Below are positions 1 to 9,559 of a DNA stretch of 21,479 bases, one piece after another. The DNA comes from Aplysia californica (lineage: Eukaryota; Mollusca; Gastropoda; Aplysiida; Aplysiidae). The first letter of the stretch is position 1. Every line of letters begins with the position of its first letter. The translations under genes were made by a program, and so were the position numbers. The DNA is taken from contig NW_004797363.1 in the NCBI RefSeq assembly GCF_000002075.1, forward strand, positions 1,605,152-1,626,630, read 5' to 3'. The notes beneath the pieces are model-generated. The model saw only the letters and a program-made list of their open reading frames with translations. It was not told the DNA's origin and did not search any database.

Positions 1-31
<31 letters not shown>
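1..31. repeat. (GA)n microsatellite
   Basis: Pure GA dinucleotide run at the left edge, continuing outside the window. It lies in the intron before the first visible exon of the S1 protease-like gene. Confidence 0.95.
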
Positions 32-32
<1 letters not shown>

Positions 33-144
33 ATTCGAAAAAAGAAAGATTAGCAAAATACTAGTGAAAGCTACTTTACTTCCTCTTTTATTTTTTATAA
101 AAATCTGAATTGAAAAAGAGATATTTTGTTTTTCTTGCCAACAG

Positions 145-309
145 CTTCAGATAAGGGTGATGGTTTCTCAGAAATCACTCTTCCCAGTACACCGACTATA
201 ACCAACTGCCCCACACATGCCTGTGAATATGACGCCACAACTATGAATGGAATTGTCGATTTTAACAACTGTTTTGTTGTTGGAATGCAAGCTGACAGCT
301 CTGATTCAC
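145..309 (+). CDS. S1 protease-like protein, internal exon A
   Basis: This exon encodes the stretch of a trypsin fold just after the catalytic Asp region. It follows a pyrimidine-rich acceptor (TTTCTTGCCAACAG) and ends at TTCAC|GTGAG, with entry in phase 1 (xCT) and exit in phase 1. A second AG six bases in would give the same phase, so the start may slip by two codons. Readable parts are FSEITLP, then a CPTHAC pair, then NNCFVVGM, which matches the Cys136 region (CxxTGW) of chymotrypsin numbering with the usual Gly-Trp changed to Gly-Met. The exons with the signal peptide, His57 and Asp102 must lie upstream of the window. The exon is identified from its splice signals and its phase match to exon B, and from homology as remembered rather than a search. 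Confidence 0.72.
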
Positions 310-1304
310 GTGAGACTTTTCTTATTGCTTTAGGAACGATTTGAAAAGGAAGAAATTGGTAGAAAGTATGCTATCCTTTTGGCCTACATGCCTACATTCA
401 GATGAAGTAAGTCCAACATTTGGGAATTTTGTTTTTAACTTAGTCTCTTAATCTACTGTGATATCAGTTGCGAGTACTCAATAAACATTTTGTCAAAACT
501 TAAAATCTAAATATTGATATTGAAAAAAAAAGCAAGGAGGCATATTTAAACAAAGAGTAATGAACATTTAATGTTTGGCCTAACAAAAAACCCAACAACA
601 ACAAAAAACAAACAAACAAACAAACAAAACAAAACAAAAGCAAAACCCTAAATAAAAACAAAGAAAAACACAACCCACAAACCACCCCACCCCCCAAGAT
701 TTCTGTGCTTAAAAAGTTAAACATTTTGCCGACGAAGTGCTAATTGTTGACTCTTTGTTTATCAATTTGAAAGCCTCCATATCCAGGGTTTGGTATTCTA
801 ATTCTATAATTATTATACTGTTTATTCAGAGGACCGATAAATCTCAGCCATAGATTTGTATTGCAATCCTAGAACTCTGTCGTAATTCCAGTTTACCGGT
901 TTTGGGGGGGGGGGGGGGGGAGAGCACCATTTGACTTTTTACTTGGAGCAAAGGAAGGGCAATGGGGAAAAGGTGGCGTGTGAACTCGACTTTATTAACG
1001 AGACTGGCGTTTTGCTCTTACATTCGACCATGGTGCGCACGTTTCACAGCCAATTTTTTAAAAAATAGCGAGCAAAGAGCAGCAGAAATGACAGCTAACA
1101 ACGAGTCACCTAAAAATACCAGTTGTGTCGATTGGACGTAAAACATTAACTCTTCATTCATCCAGTGTCAGATCTGCAACAGACATCGTCAATCATGTTC
1201 CTCCATTCTTTCCTTTGCTCTGATGCTCTTAAAAAAAGCTACGTTTCCCTGATTTTTCCCCTTTACCAAATGTGTCGCATGTTGTATTATTATATATCTA
1301 GTTA
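310..1304. other. intron of the S1-like gene, left part
   Basis: Non-coding. It contains an A/C-only tract at about 592-695 built of AAAC and AAC units and ending in C-runs, and a run of 17 G at 904-920. I see no exon: the short ORF on the opposite strand at 500-724 is the complement of the A/C tract. Confidence 0.6.
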
Positions 1305-1605
1305 CAGTGGAAAACTGATATAACAGGGATGGTGGGAATAGAGGAAAAAGTCCTGTTATATCAGATCCCTGTTAAATCAGAAATGCTAGGGAAGTAAGCA
1401 TTCATGGGTAGTTTCCCTTGCCACAAGTACCCACGAAACAAGCTCTGCGCATGACCAGGGCTGTCAGATTTGGCCATGCGGCAGGCCAGCTGCGTGCAGC
1501 TAGGCTTAGATCTAGATCTAGATCGAAGTCTTCAGCCCAACGCAGCCCACTTTACGTGTGCTTGCAGTGGCGTCGCTTGCGTGGGCTTGCTCCATCACTA
1601 CGTTA

Positions 1606-1636
<31 letters not shown>

Positions 1637-1848
1637 TCTCTGAGTCTCTCTCTCACACTTTTTACACGTTGTCAAAATGAGCCTTTGTCCCTGCACATGT
1701 GTATAACCGATTGGGCTCCGATGATGCCCTGTTATTGCCGATAACTTTTAATGGAGACAAAGAGTAGGAAAAAACGGCGATTTAAAAAATCCCTGTTATT
1801 ATCGGATCCCTGTTATTACCGGGCCTGTTATATATATGGTTTCCACTG
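1305..1848. mobile_element. non-autonomous pogo/Tigger-like DNA element (MITE)
   Basis: The left end reads CAGTGGAAAACTGATATAAC and the right end, read on the other strand, CAGTGGAAACCATATATAAC. Both are flanked by TA, the expected target duplication. Subterminal copies of CCTGTTATATCAGATCCCTG near each end add further inverted structure. A CAGT-GGAAACC start with TA flanks and ATAACAGG subterminal repeats is typical of pogo/Tigger members of the Tc1-mariner superfamily. The 544-bp length and absence of a transposase ORF make it a non-autonomous derivative. The 108-codon + strand ORF inside it is largely (CT)n translation and is not called. Confidence 0.75.
1606..1657. repeat. (CT)n microsatellite
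   Basis: Interrupted CT repeat inside the pogo-like element. Confidence 0.9.
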
Positions 1849-2020
1849 TATATTATTCTATTCATTAGGCCTGTTATAAAAGTGTGTTTCTCCGAACCTA
1901 TTTTTCTTTGTTATTTATTAAGCTTATTATTTCCATCTGAGTTGATCTCATTTTTTTTTCTTAAATTTCCTTAACCTTTTTTGTCTTGCTTTATCTTGCC
2001 CCCTCGTATCTCATCCTCAG

Positions 2021-2199
2021 ACAAATACAAGGGTGTTGCTCGAACGTTCGATTTGGCGAATTTGACGACCCAAGACTGCTGCAATGTGCTCTTAGACTCC
2101 GTGAAGACTGAGGTGGCCGAGAAAGGAGAATACCCTGACAGCACTCTCGTTCCTGCGGCCAAGCCAGTGTGTACGGGAGCGGCCGACACCACATGCAGT
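2021..2199 (+). CDS. S1 protease-like protein, exon B
   Basis: Acceptor CTCATCCTCAG precedes AC AAA TAC; the two leading bases complete the phase-1 codon left by exon A (C|AC, His). Reading on gives TFDLANLTTQDCC, corresponding to the loop holding Cys168, then PVCTGAADTTCS, which aligns with the S1 stretch from Cys182 to Cys191 just before the catalytic serine. The donor is taken as AGT|GTACGA, phase 0, because only that join keeps the next exon open and recreates CSGDLGSP. The weaker donor two bases earlier (GCA|GTGTAC) would produce an immediate stop. The phase-0 intron just before the serine motif agrees with the last intron of many trypsin-like genes (recalled, not checked). Confidence 0.8.
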
Positions 2200-2447
2200 G
2201 TACGATACCCCTCACAATATATTATTATTATTATATGTACATTTTCTTTTCAAAATGTCGGCCAGATTTTCAGATTTATTAAGTCAGATTTTTTCCCCTT
2301 CTAAATTGCAGTTTATTTGGTAGCAAATAACATTTGGTCGAGATTCAATTATTAATGTTGTAACACCTCTATTCTTTTGCACTTACATGACATTATCGTG
2401 TTACAAGTGCCGCGAAACTCTAACCAAAACAAAAATATCTTCCTCAG

Positions 2448-2597
2448 GGTGATCTTGGATCTCCTGTGTACTGCAAGACAACTGACAGTCCCTCATACGA
2501 TGTTCTTGTCGCCGTTGTCGCCTCCAGCCCTTGTAACTCGGACACACCGCTACTCCTACAAGACCTCACTAATGGGGCTATTGACAACTTCTTCTAG
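2448..2597 (+). CDS. S1 protease-like pseudoprotease, terminal exon C
   Basis: Acceptor TCTTCCTCAG is followed by GGT GAT CTT GGA TCT CCT. The 49 codons run to a TAG stop. The exon opens with GDLGSPVYC, the position of the S1 signature GDSGGPLVC: Asp194 and Gly196 are kept, the catalytic Ser195 is Leu and Gly197 is Ser. Cys201 (VYC) and Cys220 (SPC) are present, so the disulfides 136-201, 168-182 and 191-220 could all form. The tail LLLQDLTNGAIDNFF sits where S1 proteins have the final helix. The fold is therefore probably intact while peptide hydrolysis is not expected: a secreted pseudoprotease, possibly a binding or regulatory protein. The assignment to S1 rests on visible motifs; the role is unknown. 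Confidence 0.82.
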   Translation, partial: GDLGSPVYCKTTDSPSYDVLVAVVASSPCNSDTPLLLQDLTNGAIDNFF

Positions 2598-3391
2598 ATG
2601 AAGATGAAAGATACGTTAAAACTGGAGTGAAATCAATGTTCCCGAATGTCGGAAGTGGGAATTTCCTTCAGAAAGAGGAAGAAGTTGAAAAGATGAAAAA
2701 AAACCAACCCAACCTATTCTTATGAAATGGACAGCCGGTAATATATATTTGTGAGGTATCCTGGTGAAAGCAGGCGCTCATCAAAATAATGAAATGGAAG
2801 AAAAAGGCATTTTCCCTCCAGTTTGGCAATTTTTATCGCACTTTTGTTTTGTTTTGCCAAAATACCTTTTATGTCATTTAAGAACACATTTCTATTTGGA
2901 TTTCACTGAGAACGATAATTAAAGGCACAAAAAATGTAAATTTTCAGTTTTCATGGACTCTCAAACTATGGAAATAACCAGTATGTGGCGGCCATTTTCT
3001 CGCTAATTACACCTCTGAAAACAAGGCTACTCCCACCTCCTTCAATCGCAACTTGTATTCTAAACAAAAGGGTATTTTTTTGTCTAAGAAATCAAGACCA
3101 ATGGACAAGCTTTAATATGGCACTAATAACTCCACATTCCCAAAAATTGACGAGCGCCTGATTCCACTTCGTCTTGAAACATTTACCTTTTAAGAAGGCT
3201 TTTCTCGATGGAGTGAAAAATGTACCATAACATGTCAAAGTGCTATATCTGTAAGGGAAATTGTAGTACTTAGTAGAAAACTGTACTTTTGAAAGGCCTG
3301 TCGGCTCCAAGCCTTATAAGGTACAATTGCAAAAATAAAAGTCTCCAGTGAAACACTTTGTTTTCAGTTATGATGTATAGTAGTCTATAGG
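2598..3391. other. 3' UTR and intergenic sequence
   Basis: It follows the stop of the S1-like gene. Apart from a possible ATTAAA signal at 2918-2923 I see no exon, RNA gene or clear transposon here. A motif GACGAGCGCCTG at about 3149 recurs near 5420. Confidence 0.5.
2918..2923 (+). promoter_or_regulatory. possible polyadenylation signal (ATTAAA)
   Basis: ATTAAA lies about 320 bases after the stop of the S1-like gene and is the best signal-like hexamer I saw before the (CA)n array. It is a weak prediction in AT-rich DNA. Confidence 0.3.
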
Positions 3392-3426
3392 TACACACAC
3401 ACTTACACACACACTTACACACACAC

Positions 3427-3479
<53 letters not shown>

Positions 3480-3512
3480 AACACATACACACACAAACAC
3501 ACACACACACAA
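3392..3512. repeat. (CA)n microsatellite
   Basis: Long interrupted CA array with ACACTT and ACATA variants. The open frames it produces on the minus strand (Cys-Val polymers) are artefacts. Confidence 0.97.
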
Positions 3513-3612
3513 ATGGAGACGCAAGCAGAGGACAGAACATGGTTAAAGTTAAAGAGCATGAAAGGAGGTCAAAGAAGAAAATTATAGAGAAGAAAATGTT
3601 TCCATCGCTGTC

Positions 3613-3680
3613 AAGTTTCGAACCCGGGATCTATTGAATGAGAGGCGAACACCGTAACCCTTAGACCACTGGAACTCCTT
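3613..3680 (-). repeat. tRNA-like SINE head
   Basis: The minus strand reads like a tRNA gene body: a TGGTCTAAGGGTTA A-box-like stretch and, 35 bases later, a B box GGGTTCGAAACT. No full cloverleaf with a paired acceptor stem is evident, so it is more likely a SINE promoter region than a tRNA gene. On the minus strand it is followed after about 100 bases by (TG)n and preceded by the 400-bp dispersed repeat. Confidence 0.6.
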
Positions 3681-3743
3681 TTGGGTTAAGATAAAAGAAC
3701 AGCTTGCCAATAAACTGTACTCCCCACCCCAAAACCAGGACAG

Positions 3744-4150
3744 TGCTACTGACTGAAGTTGTCTTTAGGCCATCCCCCCCCCCCCAAAAAAAAGGGGAGG
3801 GGGATAGACATGTTCTTAAGCACAGTAGAATTGTAAATGGTCTGATTTATCAAAGCCATGCTCATACTGTGCATGAACAACAAAGGGGTTACTGCTGCTT
3901 TTTCTTTCCTCATCCTTATTATCGTCATTTTCCTCTACTTCTTTTGTATGTTTGTCATTCTCTTGTGAACTGCTATTTCCGGGGTGCCTTGATAGCCGAA
4001 GCAGACTGTGTGCTATTGACAATTGAGGCTAGACAGATGAGCAGAGTAAGCCTGATTCCCCGTTTGGACCTCTCTGTTGACATCCACCCCTTGGCGCTCA
4101 TATGAACTTATGCAGTTGAGAGGGCTCTAAAACCTTACTGAAACTAAAGA
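3744..4150. repeat. 400-bp dispersed repeat, copy 1
   Basis: Nearly the whole stretch aligns with 12261-12647 in the same orientation. Shared blocks include GTCTTTAGGCCAT, GCACAGTAGAAT, GGTGCCTTGA, GCAGAGTAAGCCTGA and GGCGCTCATATGA-like sequence. Copy 1 has a C-run followed by an A-run inserted near its left end. In both copies a tRNA-like sequence lies on the minus strand about 70 bases to the left, so the two may form one composite element. Its family is not recognised. Confidence 0.85.
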
Positions 4151-4635
4151 AGTGTAACCATGTTATAACATTGTAAAATCCGGGGTTTTCTGCTCTGTTT
4201 TATCAGCGCACGACTTAACTGAACACACGGCTCAGCACAGGAGAAATCGCTTAGAGGAGACGAAGTGGCACCATTGTAAACCCGGGGTATGTTTGTCCAG
4301 ACCCTTGGTCATTCCTAAACCTGTGTTGGCTAATACAAGGGAATTTACGACGCAGGACGAGGGGGGAAAGATTTCCCAGGGGTCAATGTAATATTAGGTC
4401 ACGATGCGGTAGAATCAGGCCCTCGTCCGTTTTAGTGGAGCATGGATAGAGTTATTGGTACAATTATTAAAGACTTGCTCATAATGTGTTCTGCTTTTAT
4501 TGAAGAAATACCGAACTATTATAAATAGAAGTCAATGAATCTGCGGTTGAAAGAGGTGGGGAAAAAGCAGCCGCCAAAGTGTGGCGACTTCTAAGGTTAA
4601 CTTTTAAGTAGGCTATCCTTGGAAATGCAACATTT
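4151..4635. other. unassigned intergenic sequence
   Basis: Somewhat more GC-rich than its surroundings, without an exon or a recognisable repeat. It may be the eroded outer part of the neighbouring repeat or 3' LINE-associated sequence. Confidence 0.4.
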
Positions 4636-5226
4636 TAAAATATTTGTGGACCATTATATCATCAGATGGGAGATGTCACACCGAAATTAAAAGCTGCATG
4701 TGCCAAGCAAAAGCAATGTTTCACAGAATGAAACAGATACTCACAAACATCAATCTGTTACTGGAAACTAGAAAAAGAGAACTGAAAAGTTACATCGAGC
4801 CAATCCTATTACATGTATACGGTTACGAAGCATTGACAATCAATAGACAGCTGGAAAGAACAATTGAGGCGACAAAGTTGTTCTTCATAAGATGCATGCA
4901 GCGTATCCCATGGACAGCTAGAAAAACAAATGAAGATGTCTTGGTTGAAGCAAATTGCAGACGACAGCTTATGCATGATGAATATACGAAAGCGACAGGC
5001 AAATTTCATTGGACGCACAATGCGAAAAGAAGCATTGGAGAATATTGTAACAATGAGCAAGTTTGATGAAAAAAAGGGAGGTAGAAGCAGACAGAGGGAA
5101 AAGGTACTGGACAAGTTAACAATGTGGCTGGGAAGAGCAAGAACAACAGACACCATCGCTGCAACTCGGGACAGGGGGAACTGGAGGTCCAGGATCGCCC
5201 ACGCTAGTCGGCAAGGCACCGGATGA
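4636..5226 (+). mobile_element. 5'-truncated LINE, C-terminal end of the reverse-transcriptase ORF
   Basis: The reading frame begins inside the RT thumb region (KYLWTIISSDGRCHTEIK, from the common LINE motif KYLGSIITSDG) and continues through ILTNINLLLETRKRELKSY, EPILLHVYGYEAL and PWTARKTNEDVLVEANCRR. Near position 4960 the homology moves to another frame (NIRKRQANFIGRTMRKEALE, then WLGRARTTDTIAATRDR and SRIAHASRQGTG), so one frameshift is present. The protein end at about 5226 is followed by a short 3' UTR with AATAAA at about 5287. This is the known non-LTR retrotransposon type with such a C-terminus; I do not assign the clade. The copy is dead on arrival (5' truncation) and mutated. It belongs to a different family from the large LINE at 15408-19315. 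Confidence 0.88.
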
Positions 5227-6783
5227 TCATGATCCTTGGAAATACCAAGGAGTTATTTCCTGTGTGCCTGTGACAAACGTTTCTCAATAAAATCCACAAG
5301 GGATAATTTAATGTACTTGTAAATTGCACTAAAGGTGTTGATCATAAAGAAAAGAAATCAGTAGGCCTAAATATTGCACAGCAAGCGGAAACCGTCGGTT
5401 TCTTCAGTTTCATTATTCTGACGAGCGCCTGGTTTCACCACGATGCAACGCATAATATTATTATGGTGGAGAGAGATCAGCAAACACGACCGGAGTACTG
5501 CCCGAGAGGCCGGTTTTGTGAAGTAACCAACACACTGAGTCATGGTACAGTCGAACCTACTCTGTCAGCCACTTGTCCAAGACAGTTATCCATAGTATCA
5601 ATCTGCATTTTGGCGACGTTGAAAGGTGCATCTTGGATAGAGCTGTCAGAGGGTGTATCATTATTATCAAAATGTGGACTTTAGTGGATTGGTTACGACA
5701 ACGACGTAATATTGACGTTCTGTACAGCTGGAAAGAAAGTAAGGTGCTGAAAATAGATCGTTTTCAGTAATTGATAACAGGTATATTCTTTATTTAACAA
5801 AAAAAAGAAGAAAAGACAATGAACACATTTTACATATTTCGGTATCATTTTCCATTTTATTTCTACTGATTCCACGTGAAATCAAGTTTTTGAATTTCAG
5901 GTAGATCAATACTTGCAAATTCTACCTACCTACTTCATTCTCAGATAGAGGAGTGACCTATCTTATACATCAACTTGTTCTTATTTTAGTTCATCTTTGT
6001 CATACCGTAGTTATAGCTTACAAACAGTTCTCACACAGAAAAAAATCCTACACACAAAGAAAACAAAACAACAACAACCAACCAACAAACTATAAAAAAC
6101 AAACGAAAAATACCGTCCAGCCCTTTCAAGAACAATTGGACGCAAGATATAGAAAATGTTACAAAAATGATAAAAATAAGGCACAACAAGGAATGTTTTT
6201 GAAAGAATGTTTAATATAAAAGAAAAGGGGGAGAGGGAGGGTTGTTTTCAAGCTCCTTCGTCAATAACAAATTAAATTGTAAATTCTTATGAATCGGTTT
6301 TATAGAGCAAACTTAGATCCCCAAGTAAAAAAGGCAATCACTACGCTGCTACTGCTACTAAGGCAGGGACTATAATATTAGCAAGATTAATATCTCGACA
6401 TGCAGGAGACAATTTAATCAGAACCACGTCTGTTTTCACGAAAGGAAAGTATTTCAATTTCCTTTACATATTGAACTATTCTACAACATGAAGTGTCTTA
6501 CATTTCAAGGGGCATGCCGTAACATGTCTCTAGAAAAAAAATAGAGAAAAAAACTTCAACAATAAACAAAACAAAACAAAACAAACCAAAACCCCAAGAT
6601 ATCTATATACAGTCCACTGCCCATCATAACAATTAACCAGTCAATCAGTCTAAGAGTCATTCTGGTCCAACATTTTTGTCTTGCTTTGCCCACACTGAAT
6701 ACTGAATAACAAAGCAGACCAACAGGCAAACAAATAACACAGCACAGGTTTTGAACATGAAATAAAAATTGCTGAATGAGAGA
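5227..6783. other. intergenic sequence with minor repeats
   Basis: No exon seen. It includes TACAGTCGAACC at 5546-5557, which resembles one end of a pogo/Tigger-type element but lacks a visible partner. A/C-only tracts lie at about 6058-6110 and 6555-6597. Confidence 0.45.
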
Positions 6784-6818
6784 TTATTATTATCATCATC
6801 ATCATCATTATTATTATT

Positions 6819-6853
<35 letters not shown>

Positions 6854-7016
6854 TCACAGTAATAACAATAAAATGATTATTAATAATAATAGTAATAATA
6901 ACATTGATCATAACAATAATAATGATAATAATATTAGTAATAACAATAATTATAGTAATAATGATAATCAAGAAGATGAAAATACAAATACTATTACTAC
7001 TAATAATAATGTTTGT

Positions 7017-7075
<59 letters not shown>

Positions 7076-7259
7076 CAATAATAATAATAACAATAAAGTA
7101 ATAATGATGATGATGATGACAATAATGATGATGATTCTGATGATGATGTTGTTGATGATGATGACGACAATGACAACGACGACAACAGCAACAACAAAAA
7201 AGTATAATAATGTTAATAATAATAATAATAATAATAATGATAATAAAATAATAATAACA
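6784..7259. repeat. (TAA/TTA)n and related trinucleotide field
   Basis: Nearly 480 bases of AAT-type trinucleotides grading into GAT, GAC and AAC units. At its left end the array switches from ATT/ATC to AAT units, making an internal mirror or inverted point near 6820. The long Asn, Ile or Leu homopolymer frames on both strands result from the repeat and are not genes. Confidence 0.95.
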
Positions 7260-8222
7260 ACACAGTAATGATAAAAACAAATGTTAAACAATTATTTAAT
7301 ACCTGAAGAGAAATAACAACTTATTATGTTATTAATAGTAAAAAAAACAACCAACCAAACAACAACAACAACAACAAAAACATAAAAAAACCCAAACAAC
7401 AGCAACAAAACCCCCCACCAAAACCCAGCCCCATGAGCAGGAGCACTTTTTCTAACAAATAAGTATTTCCTTCAGAAATAAATTCAGTCTAACGACACAA
7501 AGCCACGTTTTATCACAAGAGATAATTAATTGTTTGATAATATCACACAGGAGAGTTTGGCGATAGGTATAACACAATTGAGCTTCAGTCAACACTGCGC
7601 TGAAAACGAATGGTGGGAAATCCATGAAATGCCATAGTATTCGTGGACGGGAACGTATTATCAGCGGCTCACAGAAAAATAATAATGGCGAAAGCATTGA
7701 AAACTATGGGCAAAAGTAAAGTAGCCCCATCATCACCAACCCCCCCCCCCAAAAAAAAAAACAACAACAACTAAACAAAATACTTTGTGCATCAAGACCA
7801 TCATAGCAGGCTCTTTCCTGATCATTTGGGGCCTAAAGTGACCCCATTATGACTCCAGGGTGACCCCGGATCCGGCGTTTGAAAAGGGAGGAGAAAGGTA
7901 GGCTATACTTCAGTTTGACTGAAAAAAGATAGCTGCGTAGAACTCATTATCAAAATTTGATCGTCTCAGTCTCGTGCACGAAGAACCACCATTGGACGTA
8001 ACAATTACAGAAAAAATTTCTTACTGCTTCTTTACTATCTAGAAAGAAAAATCGCAAGATACCAATGCAGTACTGCCAAAATAAAAACAGAGATGTGATT
8101 ATAATTTGACCAGAGTGAGTATCGTGACAAATACAGAATACTAAGAAGTCTGATCATTCGAAATGTTCACACATCTTAATACAAACTTCATTAACATTGA
8201 CTATCAGCAACGACGATTGCAG
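7260..8222. other. intergenic sequence, no gene seen
   Basis: It contains A/C-only tracts at 7340-7430 and a C-run followed by an A-run at 7741-7761. I see no exon or recognised transposon. Confidence 0.5.
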
Positions 8223-8335
8223 TGTATTGTGTGTGTGTTTGTGCATTTAAGTGCATACACACTTATGCACACATACACACATACATACACAAACATACAC
8301 ACACACAAATCAAACACACACACATAAACACACAT
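8223..8335. repeat. degenerate (CA)n/(TG)n region
   Basis: A TG-rich start followed by ACAC-rich sequence with many interruptions. Confidence 0.8.
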
Positions 8336-8568
8336 GCACACTGGCATATGAGGTGTAACATGGTTAGGTGGGGTTTTTTTGTCCCACAAAAGAAAAGCTA
8401 GTTTAATTTCCTAGTGGGGGAAATTTTGACCGAGAGTATGGGACAGGCACGACCGAAAGCTCTCCTCCTAAAGAATCTAAATTGTGCCGGTTGAGGTGTA
8501 TAAACATCATGTATATAAAATAATTACACAGTGAGTGTATCCTTAATGAACACATGAATAGAGGTACG

Positions 8569-8582
8569 CACACACAAACACA

Positions 8583-8650
<68 letters not shown>
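8569..8650. repeat. (CA)n microsatellite
   Basis: Long, nearly pure CA array, directly left of the LINE RNase H relic. It is preceded by AATTGTGCCGGTTGAGGTGT, a sequence partly repeated before the next (CA)n array. Confidence 0.97.
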
Positions 8651-8651
<1 letters not shown>

Positions 8652-8686
8652 GCTCAAAGACACACACTTAATCTCTCTCACACAAT

Positions 8687-8850
8687 TTCAAGTTTGTCAG
8701 GGCACAGCTTCCATTCAGCTTTTGCTTTCCAAACGAGCTCATCAGCCCGCTCATTGCCCTTGACTCCAGCATGGCCCGGGGTGAAGATCCGCGTGATCTT
8801 TTTCAGTGTCGTCTTCTTCAGGAGCTCTGTCCATTCAGCACAGAACATGG
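8687..8850 (-). mobile_element. LINE relic: RNase H domain fragment
   Basis: On the minus strand an open frame reads CAEWTELLKKTTLKKITRIF, then TPGHAGVKGNERADEL, then VWKAKAEWKLCP. The PGHAGVKGNERAD block is the last catalytic motif of the RNase H domain found at the end of some LINE ORF2 proteins. Only about 55 codons remain, ending in a stop at the edge of the (CA)n array, so this is an isolated fragment of an otherwise lost copy. The motif differs from the SSHCGVLGNEQAD of the larger LINE in this window, so it is a different family. Confidence 0.8.
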
Positions 8851-8902
8851 TCGAACTTAATTGTGCTTATTGAGGCGTAAAACATATCATTATACTACAG
8901 AA

Positions 8903-8903
<1 letters not shown>

Positions 8904-8969
<66 letters not shown>
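8904..8969. repeat. (CA)n microsatellite
   Basis: Nearly pure CA array following AATTGTGCTTATTGAGGCGT, which looks like a repeat tail. Confidence 0.97.
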
Positions 8970-8970
<1 letters not shown>

Positions 8971-9065
8971 TATATTATTATGCACACATATACACGTACA
9001 AAAAAAACAAAAATATCCTTTAAAAACTCATGTATATAAACACACATAGAATATTACTATCTAAA

Positions 9066-9139
9066 TAGATAAACACACAAACACACATAAACACACACAC
9101 ACACATACACACATACACGTACATTGAGTCTAAGATTAA

Positions 9140-9198
<59 letters not shown>

Positions 9199-9200
9199 CA
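9066..9200. repeat. interrupted (CA)n arrays
   Basis: Two CA arrays (about 9083-9120 and 9139-9194) separated by about 20 bases of other sequence. Confidence 0.92.
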
Positions 9201-9559
9201 CACCTACAGACACACAGAATATCCTAAATAAATTATGTGGAGAGAATTCAATGTACCTGTGGTTAATGAAAAATAACTCATTTAAAGGGCAATAACTCGA
9301 TCATCTTAGCACCAATTTTAACAAAACTTTGAAGAAATAAAATTCAGCACAGAGGATGTCAAAGTTTCAATGTTATCAAGAAATTAATAGACCTATTATT
9401 AGAGGAATTAAAAGTTGTTAAAACATTTATATCAAAACTGAGTAAACAAAACCATTCAACTTCGCAAAAAGAAATTATGTGCCAACGTGCATAAAAGGAT
9501 ATATTTATTTGAAACTGGCATTGGTGAACAAACTCAGGGAAGTTGGTCACTTTTTGAAA

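Noticed and set aside
1418-1744. 108-codon ORF on the + strand
   Set aside because: It lies inside the pogo-like element and is largely (CT)n-derived Ser-Leu.
3270-3559. Cys-Val-rich ORFs on the minus strand
   Set aside because: Translation of the (CA)n array.
3613-3680. Functional tRNA gene
   Set aside because: A- and B-box-like words are present but I could not pair a proper acceptor stem and anticodon arm; a SINE head fits better.
3704-4105. 133-codon ORF on the + strand
   Set aside because: It covers the dispersed repeat; the other copy does not keep the frame over its length, so the similarity is at DNA level.
5546-5590. Second pogo/Tigger element
   Set aside because: Only one end-like word (TACAGTCGAACC) was found, with no partner end, so it is not called as a feature.
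6657-7291. Long ORFs on both strands of Asn, Ile, Leu or Met polymers
   Set aside because: They are translations of the (TAA)n/(GAT)n field; open frames on both strands are expected there.
8554-9049. Thr-His-rich ORFs
   Set aside because: Translation of (CA)n arrays with short non-conserved flanks.
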